DNA of 38,210 nucleotides, from the IMG/VR virus record IMGVR_UViG_3300021964_000185, positions 1-38,210 of that record, one strand, 5' to 3'. The DNA is from a virus. This document shows positions 18,939 through 25,850 of this stretch, one piece after another. Position numbers and translations under genes: made by a program. Within the stretch, counting starts at the first letter, position 1, and each line of letters starts with the position of its first letter. The notes under the pieces are model-generated. The model was not told the origin of the DNA and ran no database searches. It worked only from the letters and a program-made list of their open reading frames with translations.

Positions 18939-20795
18939 TTATTCAACTCCAAAATAGAAGGCGGATGCTGAATAAAATATTGCACCCGCTTCTGCGGTTG
19001 GTGTTGATGTATATTCTTTTAATTTCAATACCCCATCACCAATTGTAACGGAACCTGTGATTTGTAAATCGTTTGTTGTTGATTGTATAGAACCAGTTAA
19101 ATTAAATATACTACTTCCACCACCAGCACCACCTGAGCCGAAACCACTTCTTGCAGCGGATGCTGAAATAAAGGTATCGGAAATAAATGATGCGGTAGCA
19201 ACCGACATTGATGATGTTACTGAATTTAATACGAATAATCCAAATTCAGTAATTTGTGCAGAACTACTAATTGTTCCACTTGGAGTAGAACCACCACCTC
19301 CGTTAACAGAAGCAAGAGATGCTGATACTGAACCCCACCCATCAATATAGACATCCGAACTTGTTATGGAAGTGGATGCTGTGATATTTGTAAAAATACC
19401 TGTTGTGAATTTACCGAAAGAGGGAGTTACCCCTCCGATTCCAGCATTATCAATATTACCACCATTGATGTCTACTGATGCGAAGGTTGCGGTTCCAGCG
19501 AGATTACCACCGATTGTAACATTATCAAGAGTACCACCATTGATGTCTACTGATGCGAAGGTTGCGGTTCCAGCGAGATTACCACCGATTGTAACATTAT
19601 CAAGAGTACCACCATTGATGTCAACTGATGCGAAGGTTGCGTTTCCGGCAAGAGCACCACCGATTGTAACATTATCAAGAGTACCACCATTGATGTCTGC
19701 TGATGCTATGGTTGTAGTGCCAGAAAGTATAACATCAGTAAGACTTGTAATTTGGCCGGAACTTGATATAATCCCCGCATCCAATGCAGCTATTTGAGCT
19801 GATGATGAAATAGCACCATCATAACTACCACCACCACCACCAGCACCAAATCCACTTGCAGCAGCAGATGCTGAAATGTATGAATCGGTAATTACATTGG
19901 TAATTTGTGTTGAACCACTAACAGTTCCACTTGGAACTGAAGTTAGGTATGAACTTGTTGCAGCAGTTAATGAATCTACTTCAGTCTGAATTGACCCTGT
20001 GAATGTATTCAACGCAGAGATGTCGGTTGACCCGCCACCACCAGCACCAAATCCACTTCGTACAGCAGATGCTGAAATAAAAGTATCTGAAATAAATGAT
20101 GCTGTAGCTGCCGTTCCAAGTAATGACCCAGTTACACCACCACTTACACCACCACTTACACGGAGAGAGCCGGTTAATTGTAAGTTATTTGATGATTCTA
20201 CATATGTGTATGACCCGGAGTCTTGTGAACCTGTTGACCAAATCGAAGAACCACCAACTCCACCGGCTGGAAGTGTTACACTATTTCCATTTGAAATTGT
20301 AAGTGTTTGTCCGAAGATTGTAAGTGTTTGTGCATCGCTATCGGAAGTAGAATATCCCAATGCTGTAATTTGAGCTGATGATGAGATAATACCAGAAGGT
20401 ACATTTGTTAATTCACCATAATCAGATGCGCCACCAATGTCAGCCAAACTTACACTATTACCACTTGAGATTGATAGTGTTGTACCATCTAAAGATAGAG
20501 TTTGATTATCAGAATCTACTTGGTTTTCTAATGTCGTAATTCTTGTACTAAATGAAGCAGAAGCTACTTCTTGTGTAGTAACTCTATCACTTATAGAAGA
20601 TGAATATGTTACAAATGATGTTTGTCTAAAATTTGTATTAGCAAGTATTGAATTTGCTTGGAACGCACTAATTGTAGTAGGTTTGTTTTTTAACTGCGTA
20701 TAACTAACCTGTGCAGATGAAGAAATAACACCATTTGTAGATGTTAATTCGCCAGTAAAAGAACCACTAAATGAGCCCGTATAATCAAATGGCAT
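18939..20795 (-). CDS. Tail-fibre / adhesin-like repeat protein, 618 aa
   Basis: A long, Ser/Gly-rich structural protein. The motif [IV]SSSAQI recurs (for example around residues 25, 138, 330 and 520) and the block TASFISDTFISASA appears more than once. Residues ~345-450 are four copies of a ~25-residue unit (FASVDINGGTLDNVTIGG). The C-terminus (SITIGDGVLKLKEYTSTPTA-type) ends AIFYSASAFYFGVE. Regular short beta repeats suggest an elongated beta-helical fibre, perhaps a receptor-binding or decorating fibre. It has a CGGAGAATT ribosome site and a TATTTATT-type box and is the first of three adhesin-like genes in a row. No catalytic motif is visible. Confidence 0.78.
   Translation of the reverse strand: MPFDYTGSFSGSFTGELTSTNGVISSSAQVSYTQLKNKPTTISAFQANSILANTNFRQTSFVTYSSSISDRVTTQEVASASFSTRITTLENQVDSDNQTLSLDGTTLSISSGNSVSLADIGGASDYGELTNVPSGIISSSAQITALGYSTSDSDAQTLTIFGQTLTISNGNSVTLPAGGVGGSSIWSTGSQDSGSYTYVESSNNLQLTGSLRVSGGVSGGVTGSLLGTAATASFISDTFISASAVRSGFGAGGGGSTDISALNTFTGSIQTEVDSLTAATSSYLTSVPSGTVSGSTQITNVITDSYISASAAASGFGAGGGGGSYDGAISSSAQIAALDAGIISSSGQITSLTDVILSGTTTIASADINGGTLDNVTIGGALAGNATFASVDINGGTLDNVTIGGNLAGTATFASVDINGGTLDNVTIGGNLAGTATFASVDINGGNIDNAGIGGVTPSFGKFTTGIFTNITASTSITSSDVYIDGWGSVSASLASVNGGGGSTPSGTISSSAQITEFGLFVLNSVTSSMSVATASFISDTFISASAARSGFGSGGAGGGSSIFNLTGSIQSTTNDLQITGSVTIGDGVLKLKEYTSTPTAEAGAIFYSASAFYFGVE
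19459..19715 (-). repeat. 75-bp tandem repeats in the 618-aa fibre gene
   Basis: Three units of 75 bp begin at 19459, 19534 and 19609, and a diverged fourth starts at 19684. The first two are nearly identical in DNA. Each encodes a 25-residue beta-strand repeat (SVDINGGTLDNVTIGG plus a short linker). Confidence 0.9.
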
Positions 20796-20831
20796 ATAAT
20801 TCTCCGATAATTAAAATAGTTTCCCTCACTT

Positions 20832-20839
20832 AATAAATA
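20832..20839 (-). promoter_or_regulatory. Late-promoter-like TATTTATT box
   Basis: The coding strand reads TACTATTTATTAAG, 36 bases upstream of the 618-aa fibre gene. Confidence 0.46.
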
Positions 20840-20861
20840 GTAAGAAATTTAACGGAACTAC

Positions 20862-21521
20862 TTAATACGAATACAATAATCGTAATACCTCATCCAACGA
20901 TTCGTGTCTGTGGTTATCCTTCAAGGTTATTGTATATACATATCGGGAATCTTTTAATTTAGGAACATCGTGTATTGCTGAGTCATTGTTGAATTTTAAA
21001 TCTACTTGTTGACCATCACCACACAATATCATTCGTGAATTTTTTCCCAATCTACCCAACACCATTCCAAGTTGTTGTTTAGTTAAATTTTGAAACTCAT
21101 CTACTATAACTACAGCGTTGTCAAATGTTCTTCCTCTAAAGTGTGTGAGTGATACTAACTCCACATTTTCATCCTTCTCCATTTTATCTAAAATTTGAGG
21201 TTTATTATAAACCTTTCTCATATTAGAACGAATTGGGACTAACCAGGGTTCCATCTTTTCCTCTAATGAGCCGGGAAGGAAACCATTGTCTTCGTTAGAA
21301 ACTGTTGGTCGTGTAATTACTACCTTATTGACTTCTCTTTTAAAAAACATATCCAATCCAACTTGAACGGCCAGAAGTGTTTTACCACTACCTGCTTTAC
21401 CCAATATAAAATTAAATGGATGTTTGAGAATTTCTGATTTTGCTAACTTTTGCTCTTCTGATAGAGAGAGTGTGAACTTGATGTCCCCTTTTGGAACTCT
21501 CTTCTCGGTATTTTCAGGCAT
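20862..21521 (-). CDS. phoH: PhoH-like P-loop ATPase
   Basis: A 219-residue protein of the PhoH family, which is widespread in marine phages. Walker A is GKAGSGKT (residues 41-48) and Walker B is VVIVDEFQN (D141-E142). Other conserved elements are VITRPTV (67-73) and the C-terminal ILCGDGQQVDL and NDSAIHDV. Related proteins couple nucleotide hydrolysis to RNA handling, but the role in phages is not settled. It lies among structural genes and has an AAGGA ribosome site, a terminator downstream of the next upstream gene and a TACTTATA box. Length is typical of the phage type without extra domains. Confidence 0.92.
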   Translation of the reverse strand: MPENTEKRVPKGDIKFTLSLSEEQKLAKSEILKHPFNFILGKAGSGKTLLAVQVGLDMFFKREVNKVVITRPTVSNEDNGFLPGSLEEKMEPWLVPIRSNMRKVYNKPQILDKMEKDENVELVSLTHFRGRTFDNAVVIVDEFQNLTKQQLGMVLGRLGKNSRMILCGDGQQVDLKFNNDSAIHDVPKLKDSRYVYTITLKDNHRHESLDEVLRLLYSY

Positions 21522-21555
21522 ATACTATTCCTTTTTGTTATATAACAAGGTTTAG

Positions 21556-21563
21556 TATAAGTA
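21556..21563 (-). promoter_or_regulatory. Late-promoter-like TACTTATA box
   Basis: The coding strand reads GATACTTATACTAAAC, 34 bases upstream of phoH and just after a terminator. Confidence 0.42.
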
Positions 21564-21576
21564 TCATATGGGTAAT

Positions 21577-21601
21577 AAAAAAGGGGTGACCGAAGCCCCC
21601 C
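21577..21601 (-). terminator. Rho-independent terminator
   Basis: A GC-rich imperfect stem (GGGGGGC with GTCACCCC) around a TTCG loop, followed by TTTTTT. It follows the 104-aa gene. Confidence 0.82.
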
Positions 21602-21629
21602 TCTCTTAAAGATTATTTAGTCTGATAAG

Positions 21630-21944
21630 TTACTTGCGTTTAATAAGTCCTTTATTTATCAATTCAACACCCATAGCTGGAAAGTTATGAGGAACATATT
21701 CCATATCGTATTTCTTCCTTATTGTTCTGGTGTACTTCTTATCCAAATCGTTTGGAGATAATTTTTCTGGGTGTTTTTCACCAGCGGATATAGCGAAATT
21801 CTTTAAGAACTCAAAGTAAGCATCTTTTGGTGACATTTTTTTATCTATGGTTATAGAATCAAACATATCAACTTGTGCTTCGTTCAAAATGGTTCTCATC
21901 CGTTTGATGTTCTCAATCATCAATTCTCGTTCTGTCTTTTTCAT
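21630..21944 (-). CDS. Hypothetical basic protein, 104 aa
   Basis: A small helical basic protein, MKKTERELMIENIKRMRTIL, followed by NEAQVDMF and later DLDKKYTRTIRKKYDMEYVP. It has no membrane segment or recognised catalytic motif. The peptide ILNE|A near residue 20 fits the prohead-protease cleavage pattern seen elsewhere in the window, but a single match is weak evidence. It lies between a homing endonuclease and phoH, has an AGGAT ribosome site and a TATTTATA box, and ends at a terminator, so it forms its own unit. Function unknown. Confidence 0.7.
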   Translation of the reverse strand: MKKTERELMIENIKRMRTILNEAQVDMFDSITIDKKMSPKDAYFEFLKNFAISAGEKHPEKLSPNDLDKKYTRTIRKKYDMEYVPHNFPAMGVELINKGLIKRK

Positions 21945-21965
21945 AGTAGTATCCTAATGTTTAGA

Positions 21966-21973
21966 TATAAATA
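21966..21973 (-). promoter_or_regulatory. Late-promoter-like TATTTATA box
   Basis: The coding strand reads GCATATTTATATC, 21 bases upstream of the 104-aa gene. Confidence 0.5.
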
Positions 21974-21994
21974 TGCACATCCAAATCATTCCGG

Positions 21995-22558
21995 TTATTT
22001 TGTTTTACTTTTCACAAATCTACCATTCTCATCTTTTTTGAGATTACGATTTTTCAACCATTGTCTGCGTTCTTCGTAAAGTCGTTCACCCTCATCTTTA
22101 CCATTTCGGTCTATAAACCAATCAAGTGAAAATCTACCTTTTGCTTTTTCTCGTTGTTTTTGTTTAGCTTCCTCTGAATGGGATTTACCGTACATTGGGT
22201 TGCCTTTACCTGTCATTTTTTCCTTCAATACGGATTTCATATTATTGATTTTATCAACATCATCACCATAAGTATCACCACCACCAAAGCCATCCGGTGT
22301 ATCATTATATCCACTATTATATGAATCATAAGCTTTTATGAATTCAGTTTCCACAATAGGAGCTTGTTTATGCGACACTTCACATATAATTTCTCTGGTC
22401 ATATTATCCCACCCATACTTGCGAATTGCCTGATGAATTGAATAATGAGAGCCCAACCCAGAATCAACTTTGTGTTCTTTCATTCTCTTTTCAAAATTAC
22501 AAGTCCTACCAATATACACTTTATTGGATGGTGATGTTATTTTATAGATTACTTCCAT
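21995..22558 (-). CDS. GIY-YIG homing endonuclease with NUMOD3 motif
   Basis: A 187-residue free-standing homing endonuclease of the Seg type. The N-terminus MEVIYKITSPSNKVYIGRTC holds the GIY-YIG core (here IYKI...VYIG), followed by RMKEH and the catalytic Glu within IVETEFIKAYDSYNSGYND. The middle has the NUMOD3 DNA-binding motif GKGNPMYGKSHSEEAKQKQ. The C-terminal part is highly charged and ends in KSKTK. Such genes spread by cutting unmodified relatives near conserved genes. It lies directly after the major capsid gene and its terminator, a common insertion place. It has a GAGGAATT ribosome site and a TATTTATA box. Confidence 0.9.
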   Translation of the reverse strand: MEVIYKITSPSNKVYIGRTCNFEKRMKEHKVDSGLGSHYSIHQAIRKYGWDNMTREIICEVSHKQAPIVETEFIKAYDSYNSGYNDTPDGFGGGDTYGDDVDKINNMKSVLKEKMTGKGNPMYGKSHSEEAKQKQREKAKGRFSLDWFIDRNGKDEGERLYEERRQWLKNRNLKKDENGRFVKSKTK

Positions 22559-22573
22559 ATAATTCCTCTTTAC

Positions 22574-22581
22574 TATAAATA
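22574..22581 (-). promoter_or_regulatory. Late-promoter-like TATTTATA box
   Basis: The coding strand reads CATATTTATAGTAAAG, 15 bases upstream of the homing endonuclease start. Confidence 0.48.
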
Positions 22582-22627
22582 TGGAGTTCTATGGAATAAA
22601 CATCAATTGTTGAAAAGTTTTTTGCAT

Positions 22628-22655
22628 AAAAAAAGGGGAGCCGAAGCCCCCCTTT
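22628..22655 (-). terminator. Strong terminator after the major capsid gene
   Basis: AAAGGGGGGC pairs with GCTCCCCTTT (one G-U pair) around a TTCG loop, followed by TTTTTTT. The stop codon of the capsid gene is 27 bases upstream. Confidence 0.92.
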
Positions 22656-22682
22656 AATTTAGATAAGTATTTCTACTTCAGC

Positions 22683-24287
22683 TTATGAGAAAATCTCCAA
22701 ACCGTGTACATATACTTTACCGTAGAATTCTCCGCGTACCATTTGCTTAGCGTAACGTGTCATTACACCTTTTCTTGGTTGGAAGTTTTTCGGGTCGTAT
22801 ACAAGCGGAGTCATAATTAATGGAATGTAAGGAGCGTAAACAGCACCAGTTTCAAGGAATTGAGCACCCTTGAAGCCCATTAAGATAACATTCTCTTGCA
22901 TATATGGGTTCTTGTATACTTGGTAGCGATTAGCGAATGAACCTACTTGAGATACACCCATTGCGAATTGCATTTCGTTACCAGTACCAGCAGCAGCGAA
23001 TCCTGGAATTGACTCAAGGATAGTAGCTACATCTGGAGAAACAACCATAAAGTTTGCGCCACCTCTCATAGTCTTAGCGTGGATTTGGTTAGAAACTCTT
23101 TGGATTTGAGTACCAAGAGTCTGGAACCATTGTTGTTGAGTGTATCTCTCAACAGCAGCGTTAAGACCTGATGAAGTGAAACCTGAACCATTCCAAGAGT
23201 AACCGATGCGAGCAGACCAGTGACCAGCAGTCAAGGCGTTTTCCATCAACATATCCAAGATTTCGAGGTCGATTTCTTGAGAGATGTACTCTGACAACAT
23301 TGAAGTCAATTCAGCTTCAGCGTCGATTGAGTGGTATGCGTTCAAATCTTGTGCGAATTCAGGAGTCCATTGTGCTTTCAACTTACGAGTCTTAGCAACG
23401 ATTGGCACAGAGCGTAGCTCTACGTTCAATTCTGGAATACCTAAATCAGTACCACCTGAAGTAGTATCTTCGAAGTCACCACGAGTGATGTCAGTTGGTT
23501 GAACTTGGTAAGTTACAGTAGCGTCACCACCTAATGCTTCAGCAGAACCACCAGCAACAACGAACAATACATTGTTACCAGAGATACGAGTGTAAGCAGG
23601 GTAAACTTCAGTAATTTCAGCACCAGCAACAGTGAAAGCACGAACGCCTTCAGAGTCGTAGTTTACCAACGAAGCAACAGGAACAGCAACAGTGTAAAGG
23701 TCGTTAGACGCCCACACAGAAGCAGAGAATGCTGAATCGTAGTTGATGTCAGACATAGATGCCAATGAAGCAGTTACACAAGAAGCTTCAGCTACAACAG
23801 ATGATGTAGTGTTGATAGTGTAACCGAAACGACCAGCACCATAAAGACCTTCAGAAGCGTCATTTGCAGTTTCGGTGATACCGAATACAGAATCAGTTTG
23901 TGAGTCTTTACCAGCACCTGTTTCAAATCCTGGCTGACCAGCAGTACCATACTTGAAATCCAAGTAGAATACAAGACCAGAAGGCAAGTTCATAGGTTGT
24001 ACAGAAACGAATTCTTTAGCAGCGATTTCGCTGAAAATTCTTCGTACTAATGGAAGAGCGACACCAGCCCACTCTTCAGAGTTTGCAGAAGTACCTGTGC
24101 TTGAAGCTTCAGATACTAATTGCTTTGCTTGGTTTTCCAACAATGTGGCGATACCGGCTCTTTCGAAATCAGCAGTGATTCCTTCTAAAAGACCAGTTTT
24201 TTCCCACTTTGAAACAAGGCCTTTAGCCTCTTCGTTCATTTTCTTGTTGAAACCAGCAGATTCGTTTAATAATGAATTTGTGTTCAT
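22683..24287 (-). CDS. Major capsid protein (T4 gp23-like)
   Basis: A 534-residue HK97-fold capsid protein close to T4 gp23 (521 aa). The N-terminal segment LVSKWEKTGLLEGI parallels the T4 propeptide (LLNKWKPLLEG). A likely prohead-protease site, KQLVSE|ASST, falls after E60, near the T4 cut after residue 65. Downstream, FVSVQPMNLPSGLVFYLDFKYG matches the gp23 pattern VQPM-P-G-VF-L---YG. The C-terminal half carries RKLKAQWTPEFAQDL and IDAEAELTSMLSEYISQEID, typical of the family. The ribosome site is AAGGATT. It follows the scaffold gene and is followed by a strong terminator, as expected for the most abundant virion protein. Confidence 0.95.
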   Translation of the reverse strand: MNTNSLLNESAGFNKKMNEEAKGLVSKWEKTGLLEGITADFERAGIATLLENQAKQLVSEASSTGTSANSEEWAGVALPLVRRIFSEIAAKEFVSVQPMNLPSGLVFYLDFKYGTAGQPGFETGAGKDSQTDSVFGITETANDASEGLYGAGRFGYTINTTSSVVAEASCVTASLASMSDINYDSAFSASVWASNDLYTVAVPVASLVNYDSEGVRAFTVAGAEITEVYPAYTRISGNNVLFVVAGGSAEALGGDATVTYQVQPTDITRGDFEDTTSGGTDLGIPELNVELRSVPIVAKTRKLKAQWTPEFAQDLNAYHSIDAEAELTSMLSEYISQEIDLEILDMLMENALTAGHWSARIGYSWNGSGFTSSGLNAAVERYTQQQWFQTLGTQIQRVSNQIHAKTMRGGANFMVVSPDVATILESIPGFAAAGTGNEMQFAMGVSQVGSFANRYQVYKNPYMQENVILMGFKGAQFLETGAVYAPYIPLIMTPLVYDPKNFQPRKGVMTRYAKQMVRGEFYGKVYVHGLEIFS

Positions 24288-24317
24288 CTTATTAATCCTT
24301 TTTCTTTAGGTTTAAAA

Positions 24318-25382
24318 TTATTTAATTAGACCAGCTAACTTCTTAAATCTATCAGCAACCAAGTTTCCTTCAGAAATAATTTCTTTCTTCGGTGCACTTG
24401 ACTTCATAGGCTTAGAAGCGAGTGATTCTTTTACAACAGCTTTTGGCTTTTTAGCAACATTCAAGTTCTCACCTAATGTAGCGAATACCAATTTTACTTC
24501 TCTCAAAGATGCAGCTCTATCGAAGTTTTCGATGACCTTCATTTTTTGACCTTCGTTCAAATCAAAAGTTCTGAACAACTTGTTAGTGTAAAGAAGTTTA
24601 GCATTCAAAAGATTTACCTCGTTGATAGTGCTTCTCAAAGATTCGATAGTTTTGTATGCTTCTTCCAATTCGGCAGTTGCATCTTCTTCATCTTCTTCTT
24701 CGGTTACCACTTCTTCAACAGCTTCTTCTTCATCAGCCATTTCTTTCAATGTAGCGATGATTTCATCCAAAGATAGTTCTTCATCAAGGTCTTCACCTTC
24801 TTCACCTTCTTCGTACATTTCTTCAGTAGCTTCTTCTTCTTCAGATACTTCTTCAGCATCTTCTTCTTCAGAAACTTCTTCAGCTTCTTCATCACCTAAA
24901 GCAGCTTCCAATTCAGCGATTACTGATTCAAGGTCGAGTTCATCTTCCTCTTCATCCATCATCTCTTCTTCTTCAGATACTTCATCATCTTCTGATTCGT
25001 AAGTTTCTTCAACTTCATCCTCTTCAGATACTTCTTCTTCTTCAGAATGCATTTCCTCTTCGTGAGACTCAATTTCATCGGAAGCGATATCAGATACCTC
25101 TTCTTCTTCATCTGCGTCTAACTCTTCTTCAACTTCATCTTCCATTGAATCTTCAGCAGGCAAATCCATTTCATCTTCTGGGCTCATATCAGTAGCCATA
25201 GAATCTTCCATTTCATCTTCTACTTCTTCTTCATCATCTAACTCTTCAGCGAGTTTGTGAGAAAGCATAGATTGAAGTTTTGGAGTGAATGCCTCTTCGA
25301 GAGCCATCTTTGCGTTTGCTAATGCAGTTTCCTTTACGGCCTTGGCGTCAGCAATTGCTTCTTTTAACAAATCTGATTTCAT
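24318..25382 (-). CDS. Prohead scaffold core protein (T4 gp22-like), very acidic
   Basis: A 354-residue protein, longer than T4 gp22 (269 aa). Residues 1-48 form an amphipathic helix, residues ~50-240 are an extreme Glu/Asp run with SEEEEVSEEDEVEE-like repeats, and residues 240-310 are a coiled coil (YKTIESLRSTINEVNLLNAK, then NEGQKMKVIENFDRAASL). The C-terminus has EIISE|GNLVADRFKKLAGL, a good match for a gp21-type cleavage site just before the final helix, and such ends are typical of scaffold proteins. It would form the core around which the capsid assembles and then be degraded. The gene is directly upstream of the capsid gene, as in T4. The TTTAGGAGA ribosome site is strong. Confidence 0.88.
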   Translation of the reverse strand: MKSDLLKEAIADAKAVKETALANAKMALEEAFTPKLQSMLSHKLAEELDDEEEVEDEMEDSMATDMSPEDEMDLPAEDSMEDEVEEELDADEEEEVSDIASDEIESHEEEMHSEEEEVSEEDEVEETYESEDDEVSEEEEMMDEEEDELDLESVIAELEAALGDEEAEEVSEEEDAEEVSEEEEATEEMYEEGEEGEDLDEELSLDEIIATLKEMADEEEAVEEVVTEEEDEEDATAELEEAYKTIESLRSTINEVNLLNAKLLYTNKLFRTFDLNEGQKMKVIENFDRAASLREVKLVFATLGENLNVAKKPKAVVKESLASKPMKSSAPKKEIISEGNLVADRFKKLAGLIK

Positions 25383-25458
25383 TTGTTATCTCCTAAATTA
25401 ACTTTTGGATAATAAGATTATTGGGAATCTTAATAGAATATAAATTTCAATAATGTAA

Positions 25459-25479
25459 ATCACTCATTAAGGGAGTGAT
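25459..25479 (-). terminator. Hairpin between bS21 and scaffold genes
   Basis: ATCACTC and GAGTGAT form a 7-bp stem with a CCTTAAT loop, followed by TTTAC. The U-run is short, so termination may be partial. Confidence 0.45.
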
Positions 25480-25487
25480 ATTTTTCT

Positions 25488-25495
25488 AATAAATA
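25488..25495 (-). promoter_or_regulatory. Late-promoter-like TATTTATT box
   Basis: The coding strand reads CATATTTATTAG, about 105 bases upstream of the scaffold gene and downstream of the bS21 gene. A weaker AAATTTATA element lies closer to the scaffold start. Confidence 0.38.
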
Positions 25496-25530
25496 TGGGA
25501 CTTTTTTTTGAAACGATAGAGTGTTTACTA

Positions 25531-25779
25531 TTAATAGTCTTCTCTTCTTCTACGAACCCAGTCAGCTCTTCGAGCATCGTTCATTTTCTTTCTCTTACGA
25601 GTAGTCGGTTTAGTGTACTCACGATTTTGTTTTACATAGTCAATAATTCCACTATCTTTCATCATTCGTTTCCACTTACGCAGTGCTGCCTCAACATTAC
25701 CATTGATAACCTTCACACCATTTGCGTGACCATAGAGGAATAACTCCTCTCTTTCTTTTCTAACTTTTTGTTCTGCCAT
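25531..25779 (-). CDS. Ribosomal protein bS21 homologue
   Basis: An 82-residue, highly basic protein. The segment VKVINGNVEAALRKWKRMMK, then DSGIIDYVKQNREYTKPTTR, then KRKKMNDARR, follows the bS21 family pattern (V-E-E-A-LRRFKR, then G-----R-REYYEKPTTERKRK). It has about 20 extra residues at the N-terminus. bS21 joins the small subunit near the anti-Shine-Dalgarno end of 16S rRNA, where it affects initiation. Phage copies are known from marine and huge phages. It lies between the methyltransferase and scaffold genes. The ATG has only AAAAAG in front, not the strong AGGAGA of the capsid-related genes. A hairpin and a TATTTATA box precede it. Confidence 0.85.
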   Translation of the reverse strand: MAEQKVRKEREELFLYGHANGVKVINGNVEAALRKWKRMMKDSGIIDYVKQNREYTKPTTRKRKKMNDARRADWVRRRREDY

Positions 25780-25800
25780 ATATAACTTTTTTACAAAATA

Positions 25801-25831
25801 AAACGGACATCACTTATCGTAACATCCGTTT
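25801..25831 (-). promoter_or_regulatory. Hairpin in the leader of the bS21 gene
   Basis: AAACGGA and TCCGTTT pair, and the stem can extend with wobble pairs to about 13 bp around GATAA. It is followed by TTTTATTTTG. It could terminate the methyltransferase transcript or regulate bS21. The start of the box at 25831 touches it. Confidence 0.5.
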
Positions 25832-25838
25832 ATAAATA
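25831..25838 (-). promoter_or_regulatory. Late-promoter-like TATTTATA box
   Basis: The coding strand reads AACTATTTATAAACGG, 51 bases upstream of the bS21 gene. Confidence 0.5.
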
Positions 25839-25850
25839 GTTTGAAATAAA

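Noticed and set aside
24622-25002. Plus-strand Ser-rich frame opposite the scaffold gene
   Set aside because: It is the antisense of Glu codons (GAA/GAG read as TTC/CTC and shifted frames), not a gene.
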